A DNA stretch of 64,000 nt from Heloderma charlesbogerti (Eukaryota > Chordata > Lepidosauria > Squamata > Helodermatidae), in contig JANEZZ010002355.1 of the NCBI GenBank assembly GCA_026122225.1, positions 620,001-684,000 of the forward strand. The letters are read 5' to 3'. The position numbers and the translations under genes were made by a program. Positions 1-10,812 of the stretch are shown here, piece by piece (the first letter of the stretch is position 1; the number at the start of each line of letters is the position of its first letter). The notes beneath the pieces are model-generated. The model was given only the letters and a program-made list of their open reading frames with translations, had not been told where the DNA came from and made no database searches.

Positions 1-527
1 GTTCTTCTGTTCCACGCAAAACCTTTTCTTTTAAGAGATAAAACATGGTTGGAAATTAATTATCTATAATGGAAATGTTAACATGGGGAAAAATATGATT
101 GTAATTCCTGTACTACTGTGATTGAAGAAAGGAACTAATTATATTGCTCTAGCCAATCCATGAAAAAAAAATAGTTATGATAGAAATTTCATCAGAATTT
201 GCCCTATGGAGAATGTTAGGTTTTGGGTCACTTAAAAAAACAACACAAAAATTAAAGTATGCTTACATAGGAGAACAATTGCTCCAGATTTCTTTATTAA
301 TAATTCTAATATTCATTAGTTAAGCTTATATGCAGGCAAAAGTACATATAAAATGAGGCACTAAGGCAGCAATTCTATATCCACTATTCTGGGAGTAAAC
401 CGCATTGAACTCAGTGGAACATATTTCTTTGTAACCATGTATAGGATTGCATTGACAGGGTCATTTTTATAAGTGACAGAGCAAACTAGTACCCACCATC
501 CTAATCTTAAAACATATTTGGTATAGG
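1..527. other. No gene seen; old intronic sequence
   Basis: AT-rich sequence without a convincing reading frame. Around 393-455 lies a decayed piece of a short dispersed repeat (cues: actcagtgg, tataggattgca) that recurs near 5690, 9140, 9255, 49035 and 55260. Confidence 0.5.
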
Positions 528-842
528 GTGGCCATGTGTCCTCTTTTACAGAGGACAGTCCTCTATTTGACAGGCTGTCCAGTCCAAGTCCAGTTTAAAA
601 CGGAGAACTGTCAGAATACCTGAATAGCAGGTTGAGCAAGGCACACGGGTCACCTGGTCACAGTCTTCCACACTATGATGAGATCACTGTATTTCTATTT
701 AAATTATAATAATTATCTGTAAATCTGCATCTGCACATATAAATCAGAATATGCAAATTTTATGCAAATCAGTGCCCTCTTTTGTCCCCCTTTTTTGATG
801 ATGCAACTCCTCTTTTTTGATGATTCACAAGTGGCCACCCTA
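528..842 (+). mobile_element. Non-autonomous DNA transposon, TAGGGTGGCC family
   Basis: Termini are inverted repeats: agggtggccat at the left and gtggccaccct at the right. The flanks share atttggt, consistent with an approximately 8-bp duplication. The body (gaggacagtcctctattt, tgtccagtccaagtcc, then an AT-rich half with tatgcaaatttta) recurs at 11795, 14808, 40487, 52345, 52866 and 62695, so this is a local high-copy family. No coding capacity. hAT-type by target length (inference). Confidence 0.7.
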
Positions 843-1152
843 TATTTGGTTGGGATTATGTTCGCAGCATGTGCTTCAATGAAAGGATAGTTATATTGAT
901 TCTAAGATCTCTTAGGCCTGGTCTACATGTATCACCAGCTACATGGAAGCTACTTTAAACAGGTTCTGCAGCTGCTCTATATGGCCACTACGAAATGTAG
1001 AGCTCACCATGATAACACTGCCAGTGGCCACCAAGAATAGAGTTGCTTCGTTCCAGCCAAGCTACCAAGAATACTGTTAAGATGGTGACATGGAGACTCT
1101 CCTTTCAAAAGAGGCAATTCATGCAGCGTGATTGCAGAGATGTGAGATAATG

Positions 1153-1181
1153 TATTATTATTATTATTATTATTATTATTC
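1153..1181. repeat. (ATT)n microsatellite
   Basis: An uninterrupted trinucleotide run of about 29 bp in otherwise unremarkable sequence. Confidence 0.9.
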
Positions 1182-1326
1182 CAGGGGCTTTTCAAAAGGA
1201 TCTAGCAACATGAAGTTGTAGCAGCAGATTATTTTGAGGGGAAAGGATAAGTTCAAGTTCCTGCTTAAAAGAGTAAATCTTCTGGTATCTTGTTTCTAAA
1301 AAAGTTTAATTGGGAGAAAAAAAAAT

Positions 1327-1367
1327 TTGCGGACTGTCCAGAGAGCTTTGACTTTTGGGAGGTATAT

Positions 1368-1431
<64 letters not shown>

Positions 1432-1453
1432 CAGAGGGGTGTGTGTGTGTGTG
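1327..1453 (+). repeat. LINE 3'-end fragment with GATA and GT microsatellite tail
   Basis: Begins with a decayed copy of the motif ccagagagctttg...gtat, also seen at 26415 and 49225 and inverted near 48538. It is followed by about 60 bp of GATA tetranucleotides (1370-1431) and a short GT run. Reading it as an L2-like LINE 3' end whose tail expanded is inference from the recurring motif-plus-simple-tail pattern. Confidence 0.6.
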
Positions 1454-1586
1454 ATTTTGATGAACCTGGCTTCTGTGCTCATGGCTTCACCACAACCTAG
1501 AGGAACTTAGTTAATTGTGCCCATGATCTATTCAAATCAGTGTAATTACAGCACTCTGTTAAGTCCATAAACTACATTGATTTTGG

Positions 1587-1775
1587 TGGAACATAGGAAA
1601 CTACCTTATATTTAAAAAGATCATTGGCCCATCTAGCTGAGTATTGTCTCAGTGGTTCTCAGGGCTCCAGAAAGGCGTCTTCCCCCATCCTAACTGGAAA
1701 TGCCCAGGATTGAAGTGGGGACATTTGCATGGTACATATGGACTCTACTAGTGAGCTACAGGCCTTCCCACCCAG
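1587..1775 (-). mobile_element. Decayed tRNA-derived SINE, inverted
   Basis: Reverse-complement match, with many changes, to the better SINE at 8865-9056. Shared landmarks on this strand are cataggaaactaccttata, ggcccatctagctgag and the tRNA-like end near 1745-1765 (agtgagctacag, the inverted A-box area). No gene function; an old pol III-type retroposon. Confidence 0.65.
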
Positions 1776-2244
1776 TTCTATTATGGTGGGACATAGTAAC
1801 GGTGTAAGCCTGTAATCCTATATCCACTTGTTGTTGTTGTTCAGTCGTTAGGTCGTGTCCGACTCTTCGTGACCCCATGGACCATAGCACGCCAGGCCTT
1901 CCTGTCCTCCGCTCTCTCCTGGAGAGTGCTCAAGTTCATATTCATTGCATCGGTGATGCTATCTAGCCATCTCATCCTCTGCTGTCCCCTTCTCCTTTTG
2001 TCTTCAATCTTTCCCAGCATCAGGGTCTTTTCCAGGGAGTTTTCTCTTCGCATTAGGTGGCCAAAATATTTGAGCTTCAGCTTCAGTATCTGTACTTCCA
2101 ATGAGCAGTCAGGGTTGATTTCCTTTAGGATTGACTGATTTGACCTCCTTGCAGGCCAGGGAACTCGTAAGAGTCTTCTCCAGCACCACAGTTTGAAGGC
2201 ATCAATTCTTCAGCACTCAGCCTTCCTTATAGTCCAGCTCTCAG

Positions 2245-2987
2245 TAGGGATGTCAGAGAATTCTGCCGCGGATCTCGGTGAGGCCGAATGCACTGGCATT
2301 TGGCCCCCCAAAATCTGAGGTGGAACGAAGCCCCCGCCCCCCCCCCCACGAAAGGCACATGAAACGGAGCACTTACCTGCTGCTGTCCACGCTGACTTGT
2401 GAATGGCGGCCGCCCTGCGGCCGCCATTCACTTCATCATAACCGTGATAGGCTACGTAAATACTTACATAGCCTATCACGGCTAACGCAGGGACACAATA
2501 AGTATTTATGTAGCCTATTACGGCAAGCTAAAAAAAACCCAGCATACGCAAATGGCGGCAGCTACGGCGGCCGCCATTTGCGTTCCCTTTTTTTCGCTGT
2601 TTTAGCCTATGTAAATATTTACGTAAGATATTACGGCGAAAAAAACGGGAACACGAATAGCGTAGTGGGCGCTATTTGCGTTCCTTTTTTTCCCACTGTA
2701 ATAGCTTATGTAAATATTTACTTAGGCTAAAACAGCGAAAAAAGGAAACGCAAATGGCGGCTGCTGTAGGCGCCATTTACGTAAGTTTTTTTTGTTTGTT
2801 TTTGCTTTTTTACCTGCAGGCTGCCCAGTGGCTGGATGTCTGGCTGTGGGTGGCCCTGGCTGGCGGCTCTGCGGAATTTCCACAGAGTGGAGCTGACCAG
2901 ATTAGGATTTCGGGGGGAGGTGCAGAGCGCCTCCCTCCCACCGCTAATCACCCTGTCAAAAAGGTAAGTGACTTTCATACATCCCTA
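2245..2987 (+). mobile_element. Palindromic hAT-type MITE, copy A
   Basis: Starts tagggatgtc and ends catacatcccta, forming terminal inverted repeats. It lies inside BovB. The target is tctcacag at the right; the left copy reads tctcag, an apparent 2-bp loss when compared with the same BovB stretch at 30651-30673. The interior has serial palindromes, for example 2441-2481 centred on gtaaatacttac, separated by CpG-rich arms such as aatggcggccgc. Exact AGGTAAGT octamers lie on the plus strand at 2962-2969 and on the minus strand at 2371-2378, both pointing out of the element. Local open frames here are by-products and not counted as genes. Confidence 0.9.
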
Positions 2988-3029
2988 TCTCACAGCCATA
3001 CATTACTACTGAGAAAACCATAGCTTTGA

Positions 3030-4557
3030 TTATACAGCCTTTGTCGGCAAGGTGGTGTCTCTGCTTCTTACTATGCTATCTAGGTTTGCCATAGCTTTCC
3101 TCCCAAGGAGCAAGCGTCTTTTAATTTCATGGCTACAGTCACTGTCTGCGGTGATCTTGGAGCCCAAGAAAATAAAATCTGTCACTGCTTCCATTTCTTC
3201 CCCTTCTATATGCCAGGAAGTGATGGGGCCAGATGCCATGATTTTAGTTTTTTTAATGTTGAGTTTCAAACCAGCTTTTGCACTCTCCACCTTCACCCTC
3301 AACAAGAGGCTCTTTAGATCCTCTTCGCTTTCTGCCATTAGGGTGGTATCGTCTGCGTATCTGAGGTTGTTGATAATTCTCCCGGCAATCTTAATTCTGA
3401 CCTGTGATTCATCCAACCTGGCATTTCTCATGATGTACTCTGCATATAAATTAAATAAGCAGGGCGACAATATGCAGCCTTGTCATACTCTTTTCCCAAT
3501 TTTGAACCAATCGGTTGTTCCATGTCTGGTTCTTACTGTTGCTTCTTGACCCTCATACAGGTTTATCAGGAGACAGGTAAGGTGGTCTGGTACTCCCATC
3601 ACTTTAAGAATTTGCCACAGTTTGCTGTGATCCACACAATCAAAGGCTTTAGCGTAGTCAATGAAGCAGAAATAGACGTTTTTCTGGAATTCTCTTGCTT
3701 TCTCCATGATCCAGCGAATGTTGGCGATTTGATCTCTAGTTCCTCTGCCTCTTTGAAACCCAGCTTGTATTTCTGGTAGTTCTCAGTTCGCATACTGCTG
3801 AAGCCTAGCTTGTAGGATTTTGAGCATAACCTTGCTGGCATGTGAAATGCAGCACTTTAACAGCATCATCTTTTAGGATTTTGAATAGCTCAGCTGGAAT
3901 ACTGTCATCTCTGCTAGCTTTGTTGTTACTAATGCTTCCTAAGGCCCACTTGACTTCACTCTCTAGGATGTCCGGCTCAAGTTCAGTAACCACACTATCA
4001 TGGCTATCAGGGACATTCAGATCTTTCCTGTATAGTTCTTCTGTGTATTCTTGCCACCTCTTCTTAATCTCATCTGCTTCTGTTAGGTCCCTGCCTTCTT
4101 TGTCCTTTATCATGCCCGTCTTTGCACAAAATGTTCCCTTGAGATCTCCGATTTTCTTGAAAAGATCTCTAGTCTTTCCCATTCTATTGTTTTCCTCGAT
4201 TTCTTTGCATTGTTCATTTAAGAAGGCCTTCTTGTCTCTCCTTGCTATTCCCCGGAACTCTGCATTCAGTTGGATATATCTTCCCCTTTCTCCCTTGCTT
4301 TTTGCTTCCCTTCTTTCCTCAGCTACTTGTAAAGCCTTATCAGACAGCCACTTGGCTTTCTTGCATTTCTTTGTCTTTGGGATGGATTTCGTTGCTGCCT
4401 CCTGAACAATGTTACGGACCTCCGTCCATAGTTCCTCAGGCACTCTGTCTATCAGGTCTAATCCCTGAAATCTATTCCTCACCTCCACTGTATATTCATA
4501 AGGGATATGATTTAGGTCATATCTGAATGGTTTAGTGGTTTTCCCTACGTTCTTCAA
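3030..4557 (-). pseudogene. BovB reverse transcriptase region, broken
   Basis: Read right to left: 4557-3805 holds the linker and RT N-terminus (TEADEIKKRWQEYTEELYRK). 3707-3483 has RT motif A in the form FIDYAKAFDCVDH. 3470-3030 has the catalytic motif LRYADDTTLMAE and the RT C-terminus. The final piece, 2101-1841, lies beyond the nested MITE (KLKYFGHLMRRE, RMRWLDSITDAMN, ending in HGVTKSRT). Frame changes and stops separate these blocks, so no active enzyme can be made although the catalytic Asp pair survives. Family: RT of the RTE clade, which copies element RNA at a nicked target. Confidence 0.92.
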
Positions 4558-4656
4558 TTTAAGCCAAAATTTTGCAATAAGAAGCTCATGATCTGAGCCA
4601 CAGTCAGCTCCAGGTCTTGTTTTTACTGACTGTATAGAGCTTCTCCATCTTTGGCT

Positions 4657-5607
4657 TCAAAGGGCATAATCAATCTGATTTCGATATTGACCATCTGGTG
4701 ATGTCCATGTGTACAGTCGCCTCTTGTGCTGTTGGAAAAGAGTGTTTGCTATGATCAGCATGTTCTCTTGGCAAAACTCTATTAGCCTTCGTCCTGCTTC
4801 ATTTTGTATACCAAGGCCATGCTTGCCTGTTATCCTGGTGATTTCTTGACTTCCTGTTTTAGCATTCCAATCGCCTATGATGAAAAGGACATCTTTTTTT
4901 GGTGTTAGTTCTAGAAGGTGTTGTAGGTCTTCATAGAACCGATCAACCTCAGCTTCTTCAGCCTCAGTGGTTGGGGCATAGACTTGAATTACTGTGATGC
5001 TGAATGGTTTGCCTTGGATTCGTACTGAGATCATTCTATCATTTTAGAGATTGTACCCCAGTACTGCTTTTCCCACCCTTTTACTGACTATGAATGCTAC
5101 TCCATTTCTTCTAAGGGATTCTTGCCCACAGTAGTAGATATAATGGTCATCTGAATTAAATTCGCCCATGCTTGTCCATTTGAGTTCGCTGATTCCCAAG
5201 ATGTCGATGTTCAATCTTGCCATCTCATGTTTGACCACCTCCAGCTTACCTTGATTCATTGATCTGACATTCCAGGTTCCTAAACAATATTGTTCTTTAC
5301 AGCATCGGATTTTCTTTTCACCACCAGACACATCCACAGCTGAGTGTCCTTTCGACTTTGGCCCAGCCGCTTCACTCTTTCTGGCGCTACTTGGAAATTC
5401 CCTCTGCTCTTCCCCAGTAGTATACTGGACACCTTCCGACCTGAGGGGCTCATCTTCTGGCATCATCTCTTTTAGCCTTGTGATATGTTCCATGGGGTTT
5501 TCTTGGCAAGAATACTGGAGTGGGTTGCCATTTCCTTCTCCAGTGGACCACATTTTGTCAGAACTCTCCGCCATGACCTGTCCATCTTGGGTGGCCCTGC
5601 ACAGCAT
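4657..5607 (-). pseudogene. BovB apurinic-type endonuclease region, broken
   Basis: 5607-5044 contains LGTWNVRSMNQGKLEVVKHE and ISELKWTSMGEF, matching the N-terminal APE motifs with the conserved Asn and metal-binding Glu. 5034-4657 contains QVYAPTTEAEEAEVDRF, IGDWNAKTG and NQIDYAL, the central and later endonuclease motifs. A stop lies between the two frames at about 5040 and another at about 4657. The terminal histidine motif follows out of frame. In the family this domain nicks target DNA to prime reverse transcription. It sits 5' of the RT in the normal BovB order. Confidence 0.93.
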
Positions 5608-5670
5608 AGCTTATGGCTTCACTGAGTTATGCAAGCCCCTTCACCACAACAAGGCAGTGATCCATGAAGG

Positions 5671-6216
5671 GGCTACCCACCTACCTGGGAGTAAGCCCAA
5701 CTTAATTCAGTGGGACTCATTTCTAAATAGATATGTATAGGATTGCACTATAAATCTTTTAAAACTGTGTCATCAGTGTTTTTGAACACATTATATTGAT
5801 ATCTAGGTTCTTATGAGGAAGGACAGAAAGTCAATTAATCTTTTACTACAGATACTTTAAAATGAGCAGCTTAACCTGCATTACAGAAGTTTGGCTGCTT
5901 GGCGATACAATGATATGCCCAGAAAGAATTATGGAATTACAAGATTATAAACCTGGAAGGAACATGAAGGTAATCTCCAGCCACTTATCATGGTAGGATT
6001 CACCAAACTCAAACCAAATTAGCCTTCCAGCAATAGTGTTCAACAGTGAGTAAGAGAGAGAGAGCAAGTAACAACTAGCAGGCATGAAACAGTGGACAGG
6101 AGCAAAGGCAGGTTGGATTCCCTCCGCCCACCCTAATTATTATCCCTAGTTTCATTGAGTAAGACACAAAATTCAGCAAGATATGCAGGAAACCATAGGT
6201 AATGTACAAAAGATTT
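5671..6216. other. No gene seen
   Basis: Contains a dispersed-repeat piece at 5683-5750 (cctgggagtaagccc...tataggattgca) that appears to be the right half of the repeat split by BovB. The rest is unique-looking AT-rich sequence. Confidence 0.4.
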
Positions 6217-6655
6217 AGGGTGCAATCCTGTGGCTGCTAGACAGCAGCTAGATGGCCATAGGATTTTTCATTTTCTTGGAGCCAGCACTCCAAGGTCAGT
6301 TCCTAGAAAACCGCCTCCCCGCCCCCTCCCCTGCTGCCTTATAGGCGGCACAGTTCATCCCCAGCTCCACACTCGTAAGAGCAGCATGGGACGTGGGGAG
6401 GGGGCGTTCCTGGGGGCAGGAAGGGGATGGGATGGTGGAAGCACTGGTATGACACTTCCTATGTGCCATCCGGCCTTGTCCCCACCCCCTGCTCCAAGCC
6501 ACTCCAGCTAGACAGCCAAAATCAGTCGTCTAGCCGCCAGTGCAGGGTGGCCAAAGCATGGAGGAGAAGATCCCCTCCATGTTCCTCCTGCCCTGCATTG
6601 GATAGTCGGTCACCTCCGAGTTCAGAGGTGGCCAACTATCCCCATAGGATTGCAT
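6217..6655. repeat. Inverted-repeat element with GCAATCCT ends
   Basis: Starts ggtgcaatcctgtggctgct and ends ccataggattgcatc, so the ends are complementary. The interior is GC-rich. A related element occupies 26474-26952, sharing ctccgaactcggaggtgac-type and cctctcctgcc-type blocks. No transposase frame; probably a non-autonomous DNA transposon. No clear target duplication was found. Confidence 0.6.
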
Positions 6656-6958
6656 CGCTCTTATTTGTACTTAAGACAGCAATTTTCACAATTTTTCGAT
6701 CCAGTGTCAAGTTAATCCTGTGAAGCAGGGGCATTGTTATTATAAGGTCCACCTGGGCACAGGCCCCGGATCTTTTTTGAGCGGTGCCCTGGATCTTTTA
6801 AGCTGTCCTAATGGCCAGTTTTTTACATTTTCCCATTGACTTGCATTGGAAAACAAAAATGGCCATAACATTTCGAGTTTGTACGATACATACATGGAAT
6901 TTGGAGGCTTGGTAGCCCCCATGCAGCTGAGTGAATATGCCAGTTTTCAGGCAGTTAG

Positions 6959-7497
6959 TGTCAGGGTGGAAACGGAGCCGATAGAACCCCAGAGCAGTTC
7001 TGATTCTGAGGAGGATCAGCAATCTGTAGGAGAGGAGCCAGCTCATTCCTCACAGTCACAGCAGCTGGCAGAGATTCCTCCTGCCAGCATTCCTGAGATA
7101 GATAGTGACCCTGGCAGTGAGCAAGTGCAGGAGGGGGACTTGCTGGATGCTCAACGCAGACACAAAGAGCAACAAGCGATGGAGGGCGCAGAAAGGAGGC
7201 TTAGCACCCATTTGGTGTGCAAGCAATGGCCACCTCCCGTGGACCCAAGGGAAAGAGGGAGGATCTCTCCCTAGCCCATAAATTCAGGGTCTTCAAGTGA
7301 CTCTCCTTCAAACGGGGATCAACTGTCTACCTCGACGCATAGGCCACTCTGCTGTTCCTTTCTTAGTCGCTGGTGATTAGCATCTGAAAGAGTCATTAAG
7401 TTGTAAAAGGATTAAAGCCTTGAAAAGAAACCTTCCATCTGTGTCTTGAGTTGGCTATTGGAGTCTACTGAAAGAGGCCGCCAGGGCGCTCCTGACA
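6959..7497 (+). mobile_element. Solo LTR, Gypsy-like, copy 1
   Basis: 539 bp starting tgtcagggtgg and ending gctcctgaca, the TG...CA ends of an LTR. It is flanked by an exact 5-bp duplication, gttag (6954-6958 and 7498-7502). No internal region follows, so it is a recombination-derived solo LTR. Five-bp duplications fit Ty3/Gypsy-type elements. It carries an acidic, Ser/Glu-rich open frame (see 6960-7274). Confidence 0.88.
6960..7274 (+). pseudogene. LTR-borne acidic C-terminal tail frame
   Basis: From the LTR edge to a stop at 7274 the frame reads VRVETEPIEPQSSSDSEEDQ, then EIPPASIPEIDSDPGSE, and ends DPRERGRISP. The minus-strand LTR at 19985-20536 keeps the same frame with amino-acid changes but no stop or frameshift, ending DPRERGRISS. 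The LTR at 53657-54232 keeps a shorter related frame (SSSDSEGEPPD). There is no Met near the LTR start, so I infer the C-terminal tail of a polyprotein running into the 3' LTR. No known domain recognised. Confidence 0.5.
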
Positions 7498-7990
7498 GTT
7501 AGGTCCAGTGGTTTTTGTGCTAATCACAGGTAAAATTTGCTATAAGAAAACGTGTCAAAGCAAAGAGCTGTCTTTTTTTTGTGCTTCCACATACATGCAT
7601 GGAATATGGGGACCTGGCAGCCCCTATAGAAGATGACTGAGCCTGCCAAAGTTTAGACAGTTAGGTCCAGTGGCTTTTGTGCTACCCACAGGTAAAATTT
7701 GCTTTTTCCAAGAAAATTTGGCAAAGTAAAGAGCTATAATTTGTTTGTCCTTCCACATAAATTCATGGAATTTGGAGACCTGGCAGGCTGTATGGAGCTG
7801 ACTGAACCTGCCAAATTTCAGATAGTTAGGTCCAGTGGCTTTTGTGCTAGCCATGCATAAAGTTTCCTTTTCTCAAAGTCTAAAGTAAAAAGAAAAAATT
7901 GTCAAGCCACCCAGGAGATTAGAGATCCTAATCAGAAGGTGTTTAAGGTGACCATTAGGAGGTCACTATCCCTAACCTCTGGTGTAGGGG
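7498..7990 (+). repeat. Tandem repeats of about 162-165 bp inside the hAT-like element
   Basis: The phrase gttaggtccagtgg begins at 7498, 7660 and 7825, and the intervals share blocks such as catggaattt..ggagacctggca. An earlier unit lies left of the solo LTR (6890-6958), so the LTR landed in the first unit. This is subterminal repetition, common in hAT elements. Confidence 0.75.
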
Positions 7991-8565
7991 GGGGGGTTGT
8001 TTGTTTTTTTGAGGTGCAAAAAACCTCTCTCCCCCTAATTTTCTTTTCTGCTCTTACATGCCCACTGTTGGGAGTTTGCCTGCAATGAAATTTTGAAGAG
8101 GGAGAAGGAAGGGAAGAAAAAGCTCCATGTGAAATACTGGTATTTCACACCGCATCTGATTTTACTGCCCCAAACTGGAACCTTTGGCTTCTGCAGAAGT
8201 AGCTTCAGTACAGTAAAGGATCCAATCAGCCTCCACAAACATCTTTCTCCCCCTCCAGTTTAATTCATCCTAAATAGCTGTAGGACTCAAATAATCCCAA
8301 AGGGAGGGTTAGGACTATGTGGCAACATGATTGAGAAACTGCTGGGGCTTTTAAACAGGTTCTACAGTTTCAAAAAAGCTGGAAAAAGCCCTCAGCCACC
8401 TCACCTCATAAAGTTCATTAAAGTACATGCAATCTGTACAAACCCTCCACAGCCTCCTAAATTCCTCTGAAGCACTACTTCTCTGAAAGGAGCCTCTCAG
8501 CTTAGGGAATTCTCTCTACCACCCACCCCCGTGCACATTTCCAATCACCATTCTTCTTTTCCCCT

Positions 8566-8650
8566 CCCCTCCCCTCCCCTCCCCTATCCTGTCCTTCCTT
8601 CCTTCCTTCCTTCCTTCCTTCCTTCCTTCCTTCCTTTCTTTCTTTTCTTT
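8566..8650. repeat. (CCCCT)n and (TTCC)n microsatellites
   Basis: Adjacent polypyrimidine simple repeats. The open frame across them (PSFLPSFLPSFLP) is an artefact of the repeat. Confidence 0.9.
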
Positions 8651-8864
8651 ATTCCACCCAGCGCATATCTTGGGGAATTCTTAAAGAGAATTCTCTTTGG
8701 CAGGCAAGAGAAGTTCTGAACTGTATTTGACTTTATACAAACAGACAAGAGGGTTGGTTTTTCTCCTTCTCACTCAAGCCTTTGAGAAGAGTGGGTTCAC
8801 ATGGTCACAGAGAAACAAATCTGTGCTGTTTTGTTTGTCAGTTGCCATTATCCAGCAATAGGAA

Positions 8865-9056
8865 GGGCTGTAGCTCAGTGGTAGAGCACACGCCTGGCAT
8901 GCAGAAGGTCCCGGGTTCAATCCCCAGCAGCTCCAGGTAGGGCTAGGAGAAAATTCTGCCTGGAAACTCTGGAGAGCTGCTGCTGCCAGTCAGTGTCAAC
9001 AATTCTGGGCTAGATGGACCCAGGCTCTGACTCAGTATAAGGCAGCTTCCTATGTT
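8865..9056 (+). mobile_element. tRNA-derived SINE
   Basis: The head ggctgtagctcagtggtaga contains a pol III A box (tagctcagtgg), and ggttcaatcccc is the B box, about 50 bp downstream, as in a tRNA. A tRNA-unrelated body follows (ctagatggacccaggctctg, ataaggcagcttcctatg), so it is a SINE and not a tRNA gene. Decayed inverted copy at 1587-1775. A short gcaat match on both sides may be the remains of the target duplication. Confidence 0.85.
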
Positions 9057-9767
9057 GCAATGAACAGAAAGCTTTAATTTAAAAAATAGGATTTTTTGGT
9101 TTGTTTTTTAAGTGGAGGGGAGATAAATATTGCTAATTTATGCAATCCTATGTATGCCTACTGAGAAGTCCCATTATGTTTAATGAGGCTTACCCTCAGG
9201 AAAGTGTGCATAGGATTCCAGCACAAGTTACTTTTGCAGGGAGGTTTGCACCTTGATGTTCTGCATGTTTACTCAGAAATAAGTCCTGAGTTGTGAGCAT
9301 GGTACTGCAGGCTTAATACAGTGCCTACCCAATTCCATCTGATGAATTGACTACCCTTTCAGCTCAGTCTTATGCATGTTTTGTCATTTGTGGGTTTGGG
9401 GGTTGTTGTTTTTTTTTGCATGAACTCTAGTTTCAGTGGTGAGGGAAAGGCACTTAGTACATGCTCAGAGTTTCTCTATAACTTAGCCCTAGTTTTGAAA
9501 ACAGACTCATTGGCTGAATCCTGGTGAAGTCTTGGCACAATGATGAAGTTATGGGGAGGAAGATACAATGGCAGCTTGTGCATAACAAGGAGGAGGTAGA
9601 GAGGAGGTGCACAAAACAAGACATCTGTTTTGATGAAGAGTTGCTGGAGGATGGTAGGATGAGGAGGGATGGTTGCATGGAGGGGAATAGAATTGGTAGG
9701 GGGAGAATGTAAGTGCTCAGTGGTGAAAGAAAAACATTCTGCACACACTCAGAGGCACTCTATATTT

Positions 9768-9915
9768 AAGAACATAAGAAGAACCGTGCTGCATCAGACC
9801 AAGGTCCATCTAGTCCAGCATTTTGTTCACACAGTGGCCAACCAGATGCCCATAGGAAACCCACAAGCAGGACATGAGTGCAATAGCACCTTCCCACCCA
9901 TGTTCCCCGGCTGCT
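9768..9915 (-). mobile_element. LINE 3'-end fragment (CR1/L2 group, family B)
   Basis: Plus-strand text aacataagaagaaccgtgct, ccatctagtccagcattttg and ttcccacccatgttcccc matches the longer inverted copy at 23152-23655, whose reverse strand encodes a LINE C-terminus. Only the 3' UTR part is left here. Confidence 0.7.
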
Positions 9916-10741
9916 AAAATTGGTGAAATGTAAATAAATTCTAGTAATTCTAAATTTGCATGCATGTATAACCTTCAGAAACTTTGCAGATTTCTTGCCT
10001 GGAGGACACCTCTAATCTAATGACCTGTGCATTTTCATACAAATTTACCCAAAAACTGTTGGGGAAGGGGTGAATGGAAGAGAAAACAAATCACTCCCTC
10101 CCCCAAATTGGAGAACTCCCCTTCCACATAAACTGCTGCACCTACCCTTCTGAAACTTTGCTGGTTTCTTACTTAGGGACAACTCTAGGCTATCTGTAAT
10201 TTTCAGAACAATGGTCCACAAGGAACATAGGGAGATAAGTATGTCGTCTTTTGGAGACCTCAAAATGTCAAGGCCACCCTTGCACAAAAAAACTTGTGGC
10301 TATCATTCTGAAATTTGGAGACATGATCTCCTCTGATGGGGCAATGAATCCTGAAATTTTTATCCAATTCTTCCAAGGAGTTAAAATGTTATTGGCAATT
10401 CCCTTTAAAAGAAAATCAAAATATAAACCCTGGACCTATTTTTCTGACATTGGGCAGGTGTAATCCCCTTCTATGCCAGAAATTATGCTGGAAATTATCA
10501 TCCAGTTCTGACCAAGAGAAAAAAAGTTACATTTTTCTTCTAATTTCCCATGGTAGTCAACAGGAAGCATAAAGACTCATTTTTCCAAACATTGACTCAG
10601 GTTTGGCGCTGAGCTGAAATGGTCTGACTATAAACTGGCCAGAGCAGAAGCAGGATGTTTTCCAAAATGCTGAATCAGGATCTGAGTTGAAGTGGGGTGG
10701 GGGTCAGTGCACACTTCTAATGTATGTACGTATGTAATCTA

Positions 10742-10812
10742 TACACACACACAAGCACACCGCATGCACACACCGCATACACACACTCACGCACACACAC
10801 ACACACACACAT
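10742..10812. repeat. (CA)n microsatellite
   Basis: Interrupted CA/CACG dinucleotide tract near the right end of the 4.17-kb hAT-like element. The His/Thr-rich frame across it is not a gene. Confidence 0.9.

Larger units (their letters stand above)
1829..5670 (-). mobile_element. RTE-BovB LINE, nearly full length, inactive
   Basis: About 3.1 kb of BovB once the nested MITE (2245-2987) is removed, close to the usual length of roughly 3.2 kb. The 3' end on this strand reads gtcacgaagagtcggacacg and runs into a CAA-type tail (ttgttgttgttg on the plus strand). The 5' end includes the BovB leader around 5500-5670 (catggcggagagttctgac, ggatcactgccttgttgtgg inverted). Endonuclease and reverse transcriptase are recognisable but broken into several frames. 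The element split an older dispersed repeat: left flank cctatatccactt, right flank ctacccacctacc, which is compatible with a degenerate target duplication. Confidence 0.95.

Noticed and set aside
8531..8719. Small Pro/Ser/Phe-rich protein
   Set aside because: It is a translation of (CCCCT)n and (TTCC)n simple repeats.
8865..8937. tRNA gene with A and B boxes
   Set aside because: It continues into a SINE body, has a decayed relative at 1587-1775, and lacks a sound acceptor stem, so it is a SINE head.
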